A stretch of 64,000 nucleotides of DNA from Acetatifactor sp. (lineage in GTDB: Bacteria > Bacillota > Clostridia > Lachnospirales > Lachnospiraceae): assembly GCA_016290775.1 (NCBI GenBank), contig JAEEVF010000004.1, positions 141,792 to 205,791 of the forward strand, given 5' to 3'. Below, in pieces: positions 1-7,729 of this stretch. Both the position numbers and the translations under genes were made by a program. Position 1 is the stretch's first letter. Each line of letters begins with the position of its first letter. Under the pieces are notes generated by a model. It did no database searches. It was given only the letters and a program-made list of their open reading frames with translations, and was not told the origin of the DNA.

Positions 1-657
1 GAGGTCATCCACGTAAAGGAACTCGCGCAGCGGGCTTCCGTCCCCCCAGCAGGTCACGGATTTCGCGCCGTTTTGCTTTGCTTCATGGAAGCGGCGGATC
101 AACGCAGGCAGCACGTGGCTGTGCTCAGGATGATAATTGTCATTGGGACCGTAAAGGTTCGTCGGCATGACGGAAATATAGTCCGTGCCATACTGGCCGT
201 TTAAGTACTCACAATACTTCAGACCGCTGATCTTTGCGAGAGCATATGCCTCATTGGTCTGCTCCAAGGAAGAGGTCAGAAGGCAGCTCTCAGGCATGGG
301 CTGCGGCGCCATTCTCGGGTAGATGCAAGAGCTCCCAAGAAACTCCAGCTTCTTACAGCCATTCTGCCATGCCGCATGGATCACGTTCATCTCCAGGATC
401 ATGTTGTCATACATGAAATCCGCCTTGGCAGTTGCATTTCCCATGATGCCGCCCACCTTGGCAGCCGCAAGAAAAACATATTCCGGCTTTTCCTCGGCAA
501 AGAATTTCTCCACCTGGTCCTGGCGGGTCAAGTCCAGCTCCTTATGGGTCCGAAGGACAAGGTTGTGATAGCCCTGACGCTCCAGCTCCCGTACGATCGC
601 GCTGCCCACCATGCCCCGGTGACCAGCCACGTAAATCTTTGCATTCTTCTCCATCAT
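1..657 (-). CDS. fcl: GDP-L-fucose synthase, C-terminus beyond window
   Basis: Short-chain dehydrogenase-type epimerase/reductase that converts GDP-4-keto-6-deoxymannose to GDP-L-fucose with NADPH. The first 219 codons are present and the frame runs open off the left edge; family members are about 310-320 residues. Visible are the nucleotide-binding glycine motif [10 protein letters not shown] (residues 11-20), LGSSCIYP around the catalytic Ser, and the Tyr138-x3-Lys142 pair in YALAK. Two ATGs in a row (657 and 654) could start it. The gmd stop codon ends one base before the first ATG, so the two genes are surely co-transcribed and probably translationally coupled. Together with gmd this makes the activated fucose donor for surface polysaccharide. 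Identification is firm; only the C-terminus is unseen. Confidence 0.95.
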   Translation of the reverse strand, partial: MMEKNAKIYVAGHRGMVGSAIVRELERQGYHNLVLRTHKELDLTRQDQVEKFFAEEKPEYVFLAAAKVGGIMGNATAKADFMYDNMILEMNVIHAAWQNGCKKLEFLGSSCIYPRMAPQPMPESCLLTSSLEQTNEAYALAKISGLKYCEYLNGQYGTDYISVMPTNLYGPNDNYHPEHSHVLPALIRRFHEAKQNGAKSVTCWGDGSPLREFLYVDDL

Positions 658-658
658 A

Positions 659-1747
659 TTATTTCACCACGCCCTTCTCAAGATACTCTGCAAGGTTCGT
701 CTTGATGTGCTCCTCGGCACGCTCCACTGCGACCTTCTTCATGTCATGCTCCACCATGATGCGGACCAGCTCCTCAAAGCTTGTCTTGGTGGGATTCCAG
801 CCCAGCTCACGCTTTGCCTTGGAGGGATCGCCCCAAAGGTTTACAACGTCCGTGGGTCTGTAGAAGTCGGGGCTTACTTCAACGACGACCTTCCCGGTCG
901 CCTTGTCAATGCCCTTCTCGTCCATGCCCTCGCCCTGCCATTCCAGCTCAATGCCGGCATGATGGAAGGCCAGCGTTGCGAACTCACGCACGGAATGCTG
1001 CACGCCCGTCGCGATCACGAAATCTTCGGGCTTACTGTTCTGCAGGATCAGCCACATGCATTCAACGTAATCCTTTGCATAGCCCCAGTCGCGAAGGCTC
1101 GAAAGATTGCCCAAATAAAGCTTTTCCTGCTTTCCCTGCGCGATGCGGGCTGCTGCCAGCGTGATCTTCCTAGTCACAAAGGTCTCGCCTCTGCGCTCAG
1201 ACTCGTGGTTGAACAAGATTCCGGAGCAGCAGAACATGTTGTATGCCTCACGATATTCCTTCGTGATCCAGAAGCCATATTGCTTCGCCACGGCATAAGG
1301 GCTGTATGGATGGAACGGGGTGTTCTCGTTCTGAGGCACCTCTTCCACCTTGCCGTAAAGCTCCGAGGTGGACGCCTGGTAGATGCGGCAGGTATCAGCG
1401 AGGCCGCAGATCCTGACTGCTTCCAGCACGCGCAGCACGCCAGTTGCATCTACGTCTGCCGTAAACTCCGGCACGTCGAAGCTGACCTGCACGTGGCTCT
1501 GTGCTGCCAGATTATAGATTTCATCCGGCCGTACTGCGGAAATAACCTTAAGAAGACTCATGGAATCCGCCAGATCTCCGTAATGCAGGTGGAATCTGGG
1601 ATTCCCCTCGAGATGTGCAATACGCTCGCGGAAGTCCACGGACGAACGACGGATGATCCCATGCACGTCATAGCCCTTCTCCAAAAGAAACTCGGACAGA
1701 TACGAACCATCCTGCCCCGTAACGCCAGTGATCAATGCTTTTTTCAT
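659..1747 (-). CDS. gmd: GDP-mannose 4,6-dehydratase
   Basis: First enzyme of GDP-L-fucose synthesis: GDP-mannose to GDP-4-keto-6-deoxy-D-mannose, NADP-dependent, cytosolic. The 362-residue protein has the Rossmann motif TGVTGQDG (residues 7-14), STSE at 126-129 and the catalytic YAVAK with Tyr151 and Lys155, plus the family segment [20 protein letters not shown]. Full length for the family. A GGAGG lies 6 nt before the ATG. It is followed one base after its stop by fcl. The upstream 150 bp hold the terminator of the AraC gene, so gmd-fcl probably has its own promoter, with a weak candidate TTGGCA-N17-GATAAC just before the ribosome site. Confidence 0.97.
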   Translation of the reverse strand: MKKALITGVTGQDGSYLSEFLLEKGYDVHGIIRRSSVDFRERIAHLEGNPRFHLHYGDLADSMSLLKVISAVRPDEIYNLAAQSHVQVSFDVPEFTADVDATGVLRVLEAVRICGLADTCRIYQASTSELYGKVEEVPQNENTPFHPYSPYAVAKQYGFWITKEYREAYNMFCCSGILFNHESERRGETFVTRKITLAAARIAQGKQEKLYLGNLSSLRDWGYAKDYVECMWLILQNSKPEDFVIATGVQHSVREFATLAFHHAGIELEWQGEGMDEKGIDKATGKVVVEVSPDFYRPTDVVNLWGDPSKAKRELGWNPTKTSFEELVRIMVEHDMKKVAVERAEEHIKTNLAEYLEKGVVK

Positions 1748-1814
1748 ACTATGCCTCCGTATATGTTATCCTAAGATAGTTTACAATTGCCAACCTTGTT
1801 GATTATAACAAACA

Positions 1815-1847
1815 AAAGCCAACTTCTGAATTCAGAAAATTGGCTTT
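1815..1847 (-). terminator. Rho-independent terminator of AraC-family gene
   Basis: AAAGCCAA and TTGGCTTT arms enclose the 14-bp palindrome TTCTGAATTCAGAA, and on the minus strand the stem is followed by TTTTGTTTGTT. It lies 50 bp after the stop of the AraC-family gene and ahead of gmd. Confidence 0.8.
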
Positions 1848-1895
1848 CATTTACATTATATTGACTTTATATGATCGGTATGTGCGATGCAGCCT

Positions 1896-2765
1896 TTACC
1901 ACTGTTCGCGGTAGCGCGACGGCGCCATCCCCTCAATTTCCTTAAACACCCGCGAGAAATAATGCAACGCCCCGAGACCACACTCCAGCCCAATCTCCTC
2001 CACCGACTTCTCCGTGAAGCGAAGAAGCTGCTTCGCCTTTGTGATCCGAAGGCCGAGCAGATATGCATTGATCGTCTGACCATATTGCTCCTTGAACACC
2101 CTCGTCAGATAAAACTTATTCACATAAAACCGCGCACTCAGATCATCCAACGAGATCTTCTCCGCATAATGCGCGTCCAGATAAGCCTTCACCGGCAACA
2201 CTGACTTCTTCTTGGCAGGCATGTCGGCTGCATCCTCCGGATGCCAGGATTCCACCATAAGGAGCGTCAAAAGCTCCCCAAGGCCCTCATTGATCTTCAT
2301 GTCCTTCACATAGTCCGAACCCTTTGCCAAAGCGAAAAGCTTCTCCCAAACCCTTTGGAACGCCTCGCCGTCGGCGGGTACAAACGCTGGCCTTCCGCCG
2401 CGCTCAACGTACTTGTCATAGACAAAGCCCAGCGTCGGACCGTTAAAATGACACCACTCCAGCGTCCAAAGCTTCTTTGGACTCGTTGCGTGAGAATATT
2501 GTTTATGACAATCCACAAACACGCAGGAACCTTTCCCCAGGGCATATTCCTTCCCCTCGTATGTCAGCGTCCCTTCCCCCTCGCGCACATAGAAAAACAG
2601 ATAGGACGCCAACGCTTCTCTCGAGCTTACGTGCGGCCTTTTGGCCGTAAGACGCCCAATCTCCTGGAGATGCAAAAGGCTGTCCCTTGCAAATCCGGAA
2701 GGCGTATAAAGGACACGGTCCGACGTTACGACTGCTGCCGCCTGCTTTTCCGAAAACAGCTCCAT
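1896..2765 (-). CDS. AraC family transcriptional regulator with cupin sensor domain
   Basis: 289-residue regulator. Residues about 20-150 look like an AraC-type cupin ligand-binding domain (YVREGEGTLTYEGKEYALGK is the typical turn), and about 190-289 carry two helix-turn-helix units ending in the AraC signature YFSRVFKEIEGMAPSRYREQ. The family usually binds a sugar or similar small ligand and controls adjacent or distant carbohydrate genes. It stands alone between terminators, and its target cannot be read from the sequence; gmd-fcl downstream is possible but that pair is separated by a terminator. Start chosen by AAAGGAG 7 nt upstream of the ATG. Confidence 0.92.
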   Translation of the reverse strand: MELFSEKQAAAVVTSDRVLYTPSGFARDSLLHLQEIGRLTAKRPHVSSREALASYLFFYVREGEGTLTYEGKEYALGKGSCVFVDCHKQYSHATSPKKLWTLEWCHFNGPTLGFVYDKYVERGGRPAFVPADGEAFQRVWEKLFALAKGSDYVKDMKINEGLGELLTLLMVESWHPEDAADMPAKKKSVLPVKAYLDAHYAEKISLDDLSARFYVNKFYLTRVFKEQYGQTINAYLLGLRITKAKQLLRFTEKSVEEIGLECGLGALHYFSRVFKEIEGMAPSRYREQW

Positions 2766-2852
2766 CTTGCTTCTCCTTTCTCGAAAGAATCTTCCTGCAC
2801 TTCTAACTTACCGCATATTGACATTCGAGGCAAGTGTTTTTTCGCACAAAAA

Positions 2853-2891
2853 GGGAGCCCCCACAAACACGAAAGGTTTGTGAGGGCTCCC
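2853..2891 (-). terminator. Rho-independent terminator after DUF4097 gene
   Basis: Long stem with GGGAGCCC and GGGCTCCC arms continuing through ACAAAC/GTTTGT, followed on the minus strand by TTTTTGTGCG. It ends the padR-DUF4097 operon. Confidence 0.9.
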
Positions 2892-2909
2892 AAGGATTGA
2901 TCCATTATA

Positions 2910-4292
2910 TTATCTGTTTACTTCAATGTCACCGCTTGCGGTGGATACCTTCAGCTGCAGGTAAGGCTCTGCGCCGATCGTACCAACGGCACGCTTGCCA
3001 CTCTTAACATAGTTCACGTTCTCGTCAGTTGCGATGCAATCGCAGAAGGTCTTGATGTCACCGCTTGCCGTCTTCAGGGTCATCTGAACGCTAACGTCAG
3101 CGGGAAGGGACAGCTCCACGTCGCCGCTTGCAGTCGAAACTTCAAGCTTCTCGCCAGCCTGGGTCAGGTTGCAGAGAACGTCGCCGCTTGCACTGCGGAA
3201 AACGCCATTTCCCTTCAGATCCTTTACCTTCAGGTCTCCGCTTGCAGAGTTTACGTTTGCCTTGCCGGTGATCTTGTCGACCTTGATGTCGCCGCTCGCC
3301 GTGCGGATGACTGCGTCACCCTCGATGGACTCGAATGCAACGTCACCGCTTACGGTCGTAATGCTCACGTCGCCGATCGCGCAAGCACCTGCCACGTCGC
3401 CGCTCACGGTTTTTACCACCAGTTTGGAAGCGCCAATGTCCTCAAGTGATACATCAGCGGAAGCGGTAATGATCTTCATCTCTTCCAGCGTGCCTGCCAG
3501 GTTCTCAGGCAAGAACACTCTCACGGTACCTCTTCTCGGGAAGCCGATCACGTTGGAACTGTACTGGATCTTCAGCTGCTTTCCGTTCAAAGCATACTCA
3601 AGGAGCTGCTTCTCCTGAGGATCCTTGTTATAAAACTCCTGAATCAAGATCTCAGGATCCGTGGTCAGCTGAACGTCCACGTCCACGGGAGAACCTGCAA
3701 GCTCCATCACGATCTCGGTGATGCCATCTGCAGCGAACTTTCTCTCGTTATAAACCTGCATGTCCGTATATTTTCCGTCATCGGTCTGGCAATTAATACC
3801 GATGTCGCTGATGATCTGCTTAATGCTCGTTGCGATGGTATCGAACACGTCACTTGCAATAAATGCAGTAAGTGCCTGCTTGGTCTGCTCGCCAAAATCG
3901 GTAGCGGATTTCTCAAACTGCTGACCGAAGTTCTTTGCGTGCTCGCCAAGGTCCTTCGCATATTTCTCGAAGTTCTCACCCTGCCACTTCCAGTATTCGC
4001 ACTGCTTCTCCCAGTACTCACCCTGCTTCTCCCAGTAATCGCTCGTGTCATCTTCCTTCTCGTCTTTCGCTTCTCCAGCCTCGATGCCAAGCTCTGCAAG
4101 CAGCTCCTGGATATCACCGATGGAACCCATTACCATCGTATATGCCTGCTCCTCGGTGAAACCTCTCTGGATCAGGTCTTCATATTTTTCCTCTGCGTTG
4201 GAGATCATCTCCTCCTTCAGATCATTTACTTCCTGAGTGTCCGGCGCATTTTCAAAAAGCTCCGTGATCACTGATTTAATCTTGTCCTTCAT
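2910..4292 (-). CDS. DUF4097 beta-repeat protein with DUF1700-like N-terminus
   Basis: 460 residues without a signal peptide or membrane span that I can see. Residues 1-70 resemble the helical DUF1700/permease-prefix domain (ENAPDTQEVNDLKEEM). Residues about 85-140 are a charged amphipathic stretch with a repeating (E/Q)YWEK and FEKxAxDxGE pattern. Residues about 190-460 form the DUF4097 beta-helix-like part, with the motif xSGDV or ASGDI recurring about every 19-20 residues; the repeats also show as near-identical CACCGCTTGC blocks in the DNA. DUF4097 genes are very often paired with PadR regulators, as here, but their biochemical role is not established. It follows padR by 59 bp. Probably a cell-envelope stress type protein by association only. 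Confidence 0.85.
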   Translation of the reverse strand: MKDKIKSVITELFENAPDTQEVNDLKEEMISNAEEKYEDLIQRGFTEEQAYTMVMGSIGDIQELLAELGIEAGEAKDEKEDDTSDYWEKQGEYWEKQCEYWKWQGENFEKYAKDLGEHAKNFGQQFEKSATDFGEQTKQALTAFIASDVFDTIATSIKQIISDIGINCQTDDGKYTDMQVYNERKFAADGITEIVMELAGSPVDVDVQLTTDPEILIQEFYNKDPQEKQLLEYALNGKQLKIQYSSNVIGFPRRGTVRVFLPENLAGTLEEMKIITASADVSLEDIGASKLVVKTVSGDVAGACAIGDVSITTVSGDVAFESIEGDAVIRTASGDIKVDKITGKANVNSASGDLKVKDLKGNGVFRSASGDVLCNLTQAGEKLEVSTASGDVELSLPADVSVQMTLKTASGDIKTFCDCIATDENVNYVKSGKRAVGTIGAEPYLQLKVSTASGDIEVNR

Positions 4293-4351
4293 TCTAAGCC
4301 TCTCTTTCCGTCGCTCCCGCGACCATCTTCCTTTTCACGATGCTTTGAAAC

Positions 4352-4675
4352 TTAAACCAACAGGCTGTCGATCATCTGCTTGGCTTTCTGCCATTCCGCC
4401 TTGTTCTGCTCGTAGACCTCGCGACCCTTGTCCGTGATGGAATAATAACGCCTGCGGGCGCCAACTTCCTCATCACCCCAATAGGTGTTCACAAGTCCGT
4501 CCTTTTCCAGTCTGCGAAATGCGGAATAGAGCGTAGCGTCCTTTAACTCCATCTGGGAGTCCGTCTTCGCCATGATCTCCTTGTTGATCAAATATCCATA
4601 GCTGTCGTGACCAGTCAGACTCGCCAGGATTATGGTGTCCGTATTTCCTCTTAAAAGATCCGATGCAATTGACAT
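4352..4675 (-). CDS. PadR family transcriptional regulator
   Basis: 107-residue PadR-type winged helix regulator: LTGHDSYGYLINKEI, ATLYSAFRRLEKDGLV (recognition helix) and RRRYYSITDKG (wing) are all typical, with a short C-terminal dimerisation helix. The family generally represses its own operon and releases DNA on binding a hydrophobic compound or by interaction with the partner protein. It is first in a two-gene operon with the DUF4097 gene. AAAGGATGG lies 6 nt upstream of the ATG. A perfect 9-bp inverted repeat on the promoter is the obvious operator. Confidence 0.93.
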   Translation of the reverse strand: MSIASDLLRGNTDTIILASLTGHDSYGYLINKEIMAKTDSQMELKDATLYSAFRRLEKDGLVNTYWGDEEVGARRRYYSITDKGREVYEQNKAEWQKAKQMIDSLLV

Positions 4676-4755
4676 CTTGCCACCATCCTTTCTCCTTTTT
4701 GTCTTTCTTAGGTATAGTTTTGGAACTCATCGAATTAGCTTTCCTCGATGTCTAT

Positions 4756-4792
4756 AACTTAGCACAATATACCTCGCCTGTCAAGGTATATT
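4756..4792 (-). promoter_or_regulatory. padR promoter with perfect inverted-repeat operator
   Basis: On the minus strand TTGACA (4779-4784), 17 bp, then TAAGTT (4756-4761). Overlapping the -35 is AATATACCT-N9-AGGTATATT (4766-4792), a perfect 9-bp inverted repeat. Its position suits repression. Most likely bound by the PadR protein encoded directly downstream. Confidence 0.7.
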
Positions 4793-4828
4793 TTCTTAAA
4801 TATCTATAAAGCGCAAAAGACATCTTAT

Positions 4829-5890
4829 TTATTCTATCGTTGCTTCAGGATAGTATTGTAGGATATCGCCGCGGGAGAACTGCTCCGTCATTTGGTAGAG
4901 GTCCTCCGTTAGGGCCTCGCAGTTTGCGGCGGTGACACGGTTTTCATCCCGCGCGATGCGGTCGCAGATCTCGCGATTCACTTCATAGGAGAAATGGACG
5001 CTGTCCATGTAATTGTCGAGGTTTGCGGCCAGCTCCCTGTCGTTTTGGAAGTAATAGACCTTCACGTTGGAAAAGGCATCCATGGCCTTTACGAACTCCT
5101 GCGTCTCGCGGATCTTCTGGTCGATCTGTCCGGAGCGATAGGCCTCATCCCACCAAAGAATACTAATGGGTGAAAAGATCACGTAGAACTCGGTCTCCGG
5201 ATGCGCGGTGATGCGCTCCGAGATGAGCCCGATGTTTGCGGTGAAATTATCGTACGTGGTCTGATCAAAGGTTTCCGCACAGAACTCCTCCCTGGGGAAA
5301 TACCTTCCCGTGACCGCAGCCGTGCTGAAGGTCTTGGTCTGATACCAGCTGTAGGGATTGTCCTCATCGTACGACAAGCCGTAAGTATATACAAACTGCA
5401 GCGGTATATTCTTTAGAAGAATGTCCTTATTCAGCAAATACTTCACGTCATCAAAGGGATTCGCATTGGTGATAAAGTCCGTATCCATGCGGTCGAAGGT
5501 GGGCTTCAGGTCCCCCTCGAGCGCGACGTAGTCGATGAAATAAAAGACCTTCTTGATCTCCTGCTTCTTGTAGGCACGGTCAAGATACGTCAGGAAGTCC
5601 GCATTGGAGCCGCCAGCGCGGATCGCCTTTAAGGGCTCACACCCGAAGTTTGCGCGAAACTGCGCCAGATCATTATTTTCCGCGGTGCTGGTGCCCAGCA
5701 AAATGGCATCATAAGTAAAGTGATCGATCGTCCCTGCCACCTGATAATCCCGGTCCTCAAGCACGTGCTTTAGGCCAAAGACCGTGTCATGATAGTGATA
5801 AAAGGGATCAAAAAGGATCACGATCGCCGCCAAGGCCGCGAGGATCGCAAACAATCCGATGTAAAATCGCTTCAAAAATTTCTGTTCCAT
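4829..5890 (-). CDS. Membrane-anchored SGNH-like protein of MBOAT cassette
   Basis: 353 residues with one N-terminal membrane span (about 9-27, hydrophobic, followed by DPFYHYHD), so the rest should be outside the membrane. A GTSTAENN motif near residue 66 resembles the nucleophile turn of SGNH/AlgX/DltD-like proteins, and MDSVHF near residue 293 gives the Asp-x2-His pair of that fold. Proteins of this type work beside MBOAT acyltransferases, either taking the acyl group to the final polymer or trimming it. It is last in the operon, 41 bp after the MBOAT gene, with TAGGAGAAGG before its ATG. I place it by fold features and context, not by a named family. Confidence 0.7.
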   Translation of the reverse strand: MEQKFLKRFYIGLFAILAALAAIVILFDPFYHYHDTVFGLKHVLEDRDYQVAGTIDHFTYDAILLGTSTAENNDLAQFRANFGCEPLKAIRAGGSNADFLTYLDRAYKKQEIKKVFYFIDYVALEGDLKPTFDRMDTDFITNANPFDDVKYLLNKDILLKNIPLQFVYTYGLSYDEDNPYSWYQTKTFSTAAVTGRYFPREEFCAETFDQTTYDNFTANIGLISERITAHPETEFYVIFSPISILWWDEAYRSGQIDQKIRETQEFVKAMDAFSNVKVYYFQNDRELAANLDNYMDSVHFSYEVNREICDRIARDENRVTAANCEALTEDLYQMTEQFSRGDILQYYPEATIE

Positions 5891-5931
5891 GAACCTTCTC
5901 CTAAGAAAGCCGCGTCATCGCCAAAGGCTTT

Positions 5932-7425
5932 CTAGAAATTAAAGTACAAAAACGTGGAAACCTGGTTTAGGGATATGATGGCCCATGCCGTAAACAGCAC
6001 CAAAAGGACCGTGAATTTCCCGGTATATCCCTTCGCCTTTTGCTCTGCCAAGATTTCCTGTGCGTTCTTGCCGCGCAGGATTAACGCAGAGATCAAAAGC
6101 ATGAATGCCAAAAAGGCCGGATAAGCAACGTTCAAAAGGCCAGGGCGCAGCTGCTCAAGAAGCCTGCTCCAGACGTAATTCTCCGAAAGGCCTTCAAAAG
6201 CAAACGAAATCTCGATCAGAATCTTCGAAAGCGACGGCACAAACATGGCCTTGAGAAAACGGCACATCACAAGCCAGGTCTCGCTTCGAAAGACTGCTGC
6301 CGCAAAGACCGTAAAGACAAAGGTGCAAATCCATGAAGCAAAGTTTTTCTTCAGCTTCCAGAACTTCCTTTGCGCCCATACGGCCGCGATGCCCCAGAAA
6401 AGCCCCCAGAGCACAAAGGTCCAGCTGGCGCCGTGCCAAATGCCGCTGACAAGGAACACGACAAGCGGCGTGATCACGGTATAAAGCTTTTTGACCTTCT
6501 TGTTTTTCTTGCGCATGCCCTTCATGGTCAGCGGCATGTAAAGATAGGTCGTAAGGAATCTGGTCAGCGTGTAATGCCATCTTTGCCAATATTCCGTCAC
6601 GGAATGAGACTTGTACGGCGACTTAAAGTTCACGGGCAGGTCAAAGCGGAACATCTTGCCGATGCCCAGCGCCATGTCACAATAACCGCTGAAATCAAAA
6701 TAAAGCTCGAAGGCATATGCCAGCGCCACGATCCAGGCCGTGGGCATGTCCAGCCACCAAACCTTCGTAAAGCCTTCGTTTACAAAGAGCGCCAGCGTGT
6801 CCGCAAGAAGCACCTTCTTGATCAGACCCAGGCAAAAAAGGATCGTGCCGTCAGCGAAGTCTGTCGCAGAGAACTTGCGCTTCTCCAGATCCTGAAATTG
6901 CGGGATCATCTCACTGTGGAGCACAATGGGGCCCGCGATCAACTGCGGGAAATAGGTGACAAAACAAAGATAATCCAGGAGTTTGTAATGCGGTGCAGTC
7001 CCCCAGCATCTGTCGATGACGTAGGAGAGCTGTTGCAGCGTGAAAAAGCTGATGCCAAGCGGCAAAATGATATGCTTTAGCGTGAAGTCCGCCTTGAAGA
7101 GCGCATTGACGTTCTCCACGAAGAAATCATAGTATTTGTAATAACCAAGAATGCCTATGTTGAAGGCAAGCCCCAAGGCGAGACACACCTTTGGCGCGTG
7201 CTTCCCCTTCCACTTTTCCAAAAGAAGGCTGATCAGATAGTTTCCCGCCATTGACCCCAAAATGATCAGTAGGTAGGACGGATGAAAATACCCGTAAAAC
7301 CAAAGGGACATGCCGACAAGGAAAGCCTGCGAGACGCGGTAAAGCTTCAAGTGGCCCAGCAGGTACCAGCCGCCTAAGGTCAGGGGCAAAAATAAGAAGA
7401 TAAAAATCTGTGAATTAAACAGCAT
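5932..7425 (-). CDS. MBOAT family O-acyltransferase (AlgI/DltB-like)
   Basis: 497-residue polytopic membrane protein. MBOAT hallmarks are LPLGISFFTLQQLSYVID (121-138), YFPQLIAGPI (158-167), ELYFDFSGYCDMALGIGKMF (240-259) and SGIWHGASW with the essential His331. Such enzymes pass an acyl group from a thioester donor across the membrane to a sugar or teichoic acid hydroxyl. Here the donor is probably the acyl carrier protein encoded 12 bp upstream. Length fits the AlgI/PatA/DltB group. The acceptor polymer is unknown. Confidence 0.93.
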   Translation of the reverse strand: MLFNSQIFIFLFLPLTLGGWYLLGHLKLYRVSQAFLVGMSLWFYGYFHPSYLLIILGSMAGNYLISLLLEKWKGKHAPKVCLALGLAFNIGILGYYKYYDFFVENVNALFKADFTLKHIILPLGISFFTLQQLSYVIDRCWGTAPHYKLLDYLCFVTYFPQLIAGPIVLHSEMIPQFQDLEKRKFSATDFADGTILFCLGLIKKVLLADTLALFVNEGFTKVWWLDMPTAWIVALAYAFELYFDFSGYCDMALGIGKMFRFDLPVNFKSPYKSHSVTEYWQRWHYTLTRFLTTYLYMPLTMKGMRKKNKKVKKLYTVITPLVVFLVSGIWHGASWTFVLWGLFWGIAAVWAQRKFWKLKKNFASWICTFVFTVFAAAVFRSETWLVMCRFLKAMFVPSLSKILIEISFAFEGLSENYVWSRLLEQLRPGLLNVAYPAFLAFMLLISALILRGKNAQEILAEQKAKGYTGKFTVLLVLFTAWAIISLNQVSTFLYFNF

Positions 7426-7437
7426 TGCGACTCTTCC

Positions 7438-7683
7438 TTAGTTTCCAAGCTTTTTTAAGATCACGTCCACCATTTCCCCGACGTTCTTCATGGTCGAGGC
7501 TTCGCCCATGCTAAAGCGGATGCCAAAGCACTCTTCGACGTTCACCAAAAGGCCGACGTGGGCAAGGCTGTTCCAGCCGTCAATGTCCGATGCGACCGTA
7601 GCGTCACTGACCGTGATGCTCTCGTCGTCAAACGTATCCCGAAAAACTTCATTGATCTTCAAAAAAGCTTCTTCCCTGCTCAT
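7438..7683 (-). CDS. Acyl carrier protein
   Basis: 81-residue carrier protein with the phosphopantetheine attachment Ser39 in DGWNSLAHV, a variant typical of carrier proteins that sit beside FkbH-like enzymes and D-alanyl carrier proteins rather than AcpP of fatty-acid synthesis. AGGGAGGA stands 4 nt before the ATG. It lies between the FkbH-like enzyme, which should load it, and the MBOAT protein, which should unload it. Confidence 0.92.
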   Translation of the reverse strand: MSREEAFLKINEVFRDTFDDESITVSDATVASDIDGWNSLAHVGLLVNVEECFGIRFSMGEASTMKNVGEMVDVILKKLGN

Positions 7684-7729
7684 GTTTTCCTCCCTGCTCT
7701 CTCCTTCGCGCGGTCTGTGCCGGCGCCGT

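Noticed and set aside
707..1774. 355-codon open frame antisense to gmd
   Set aside because: No family features; the opposite strand is a certain GDP-mannose dehydratase.
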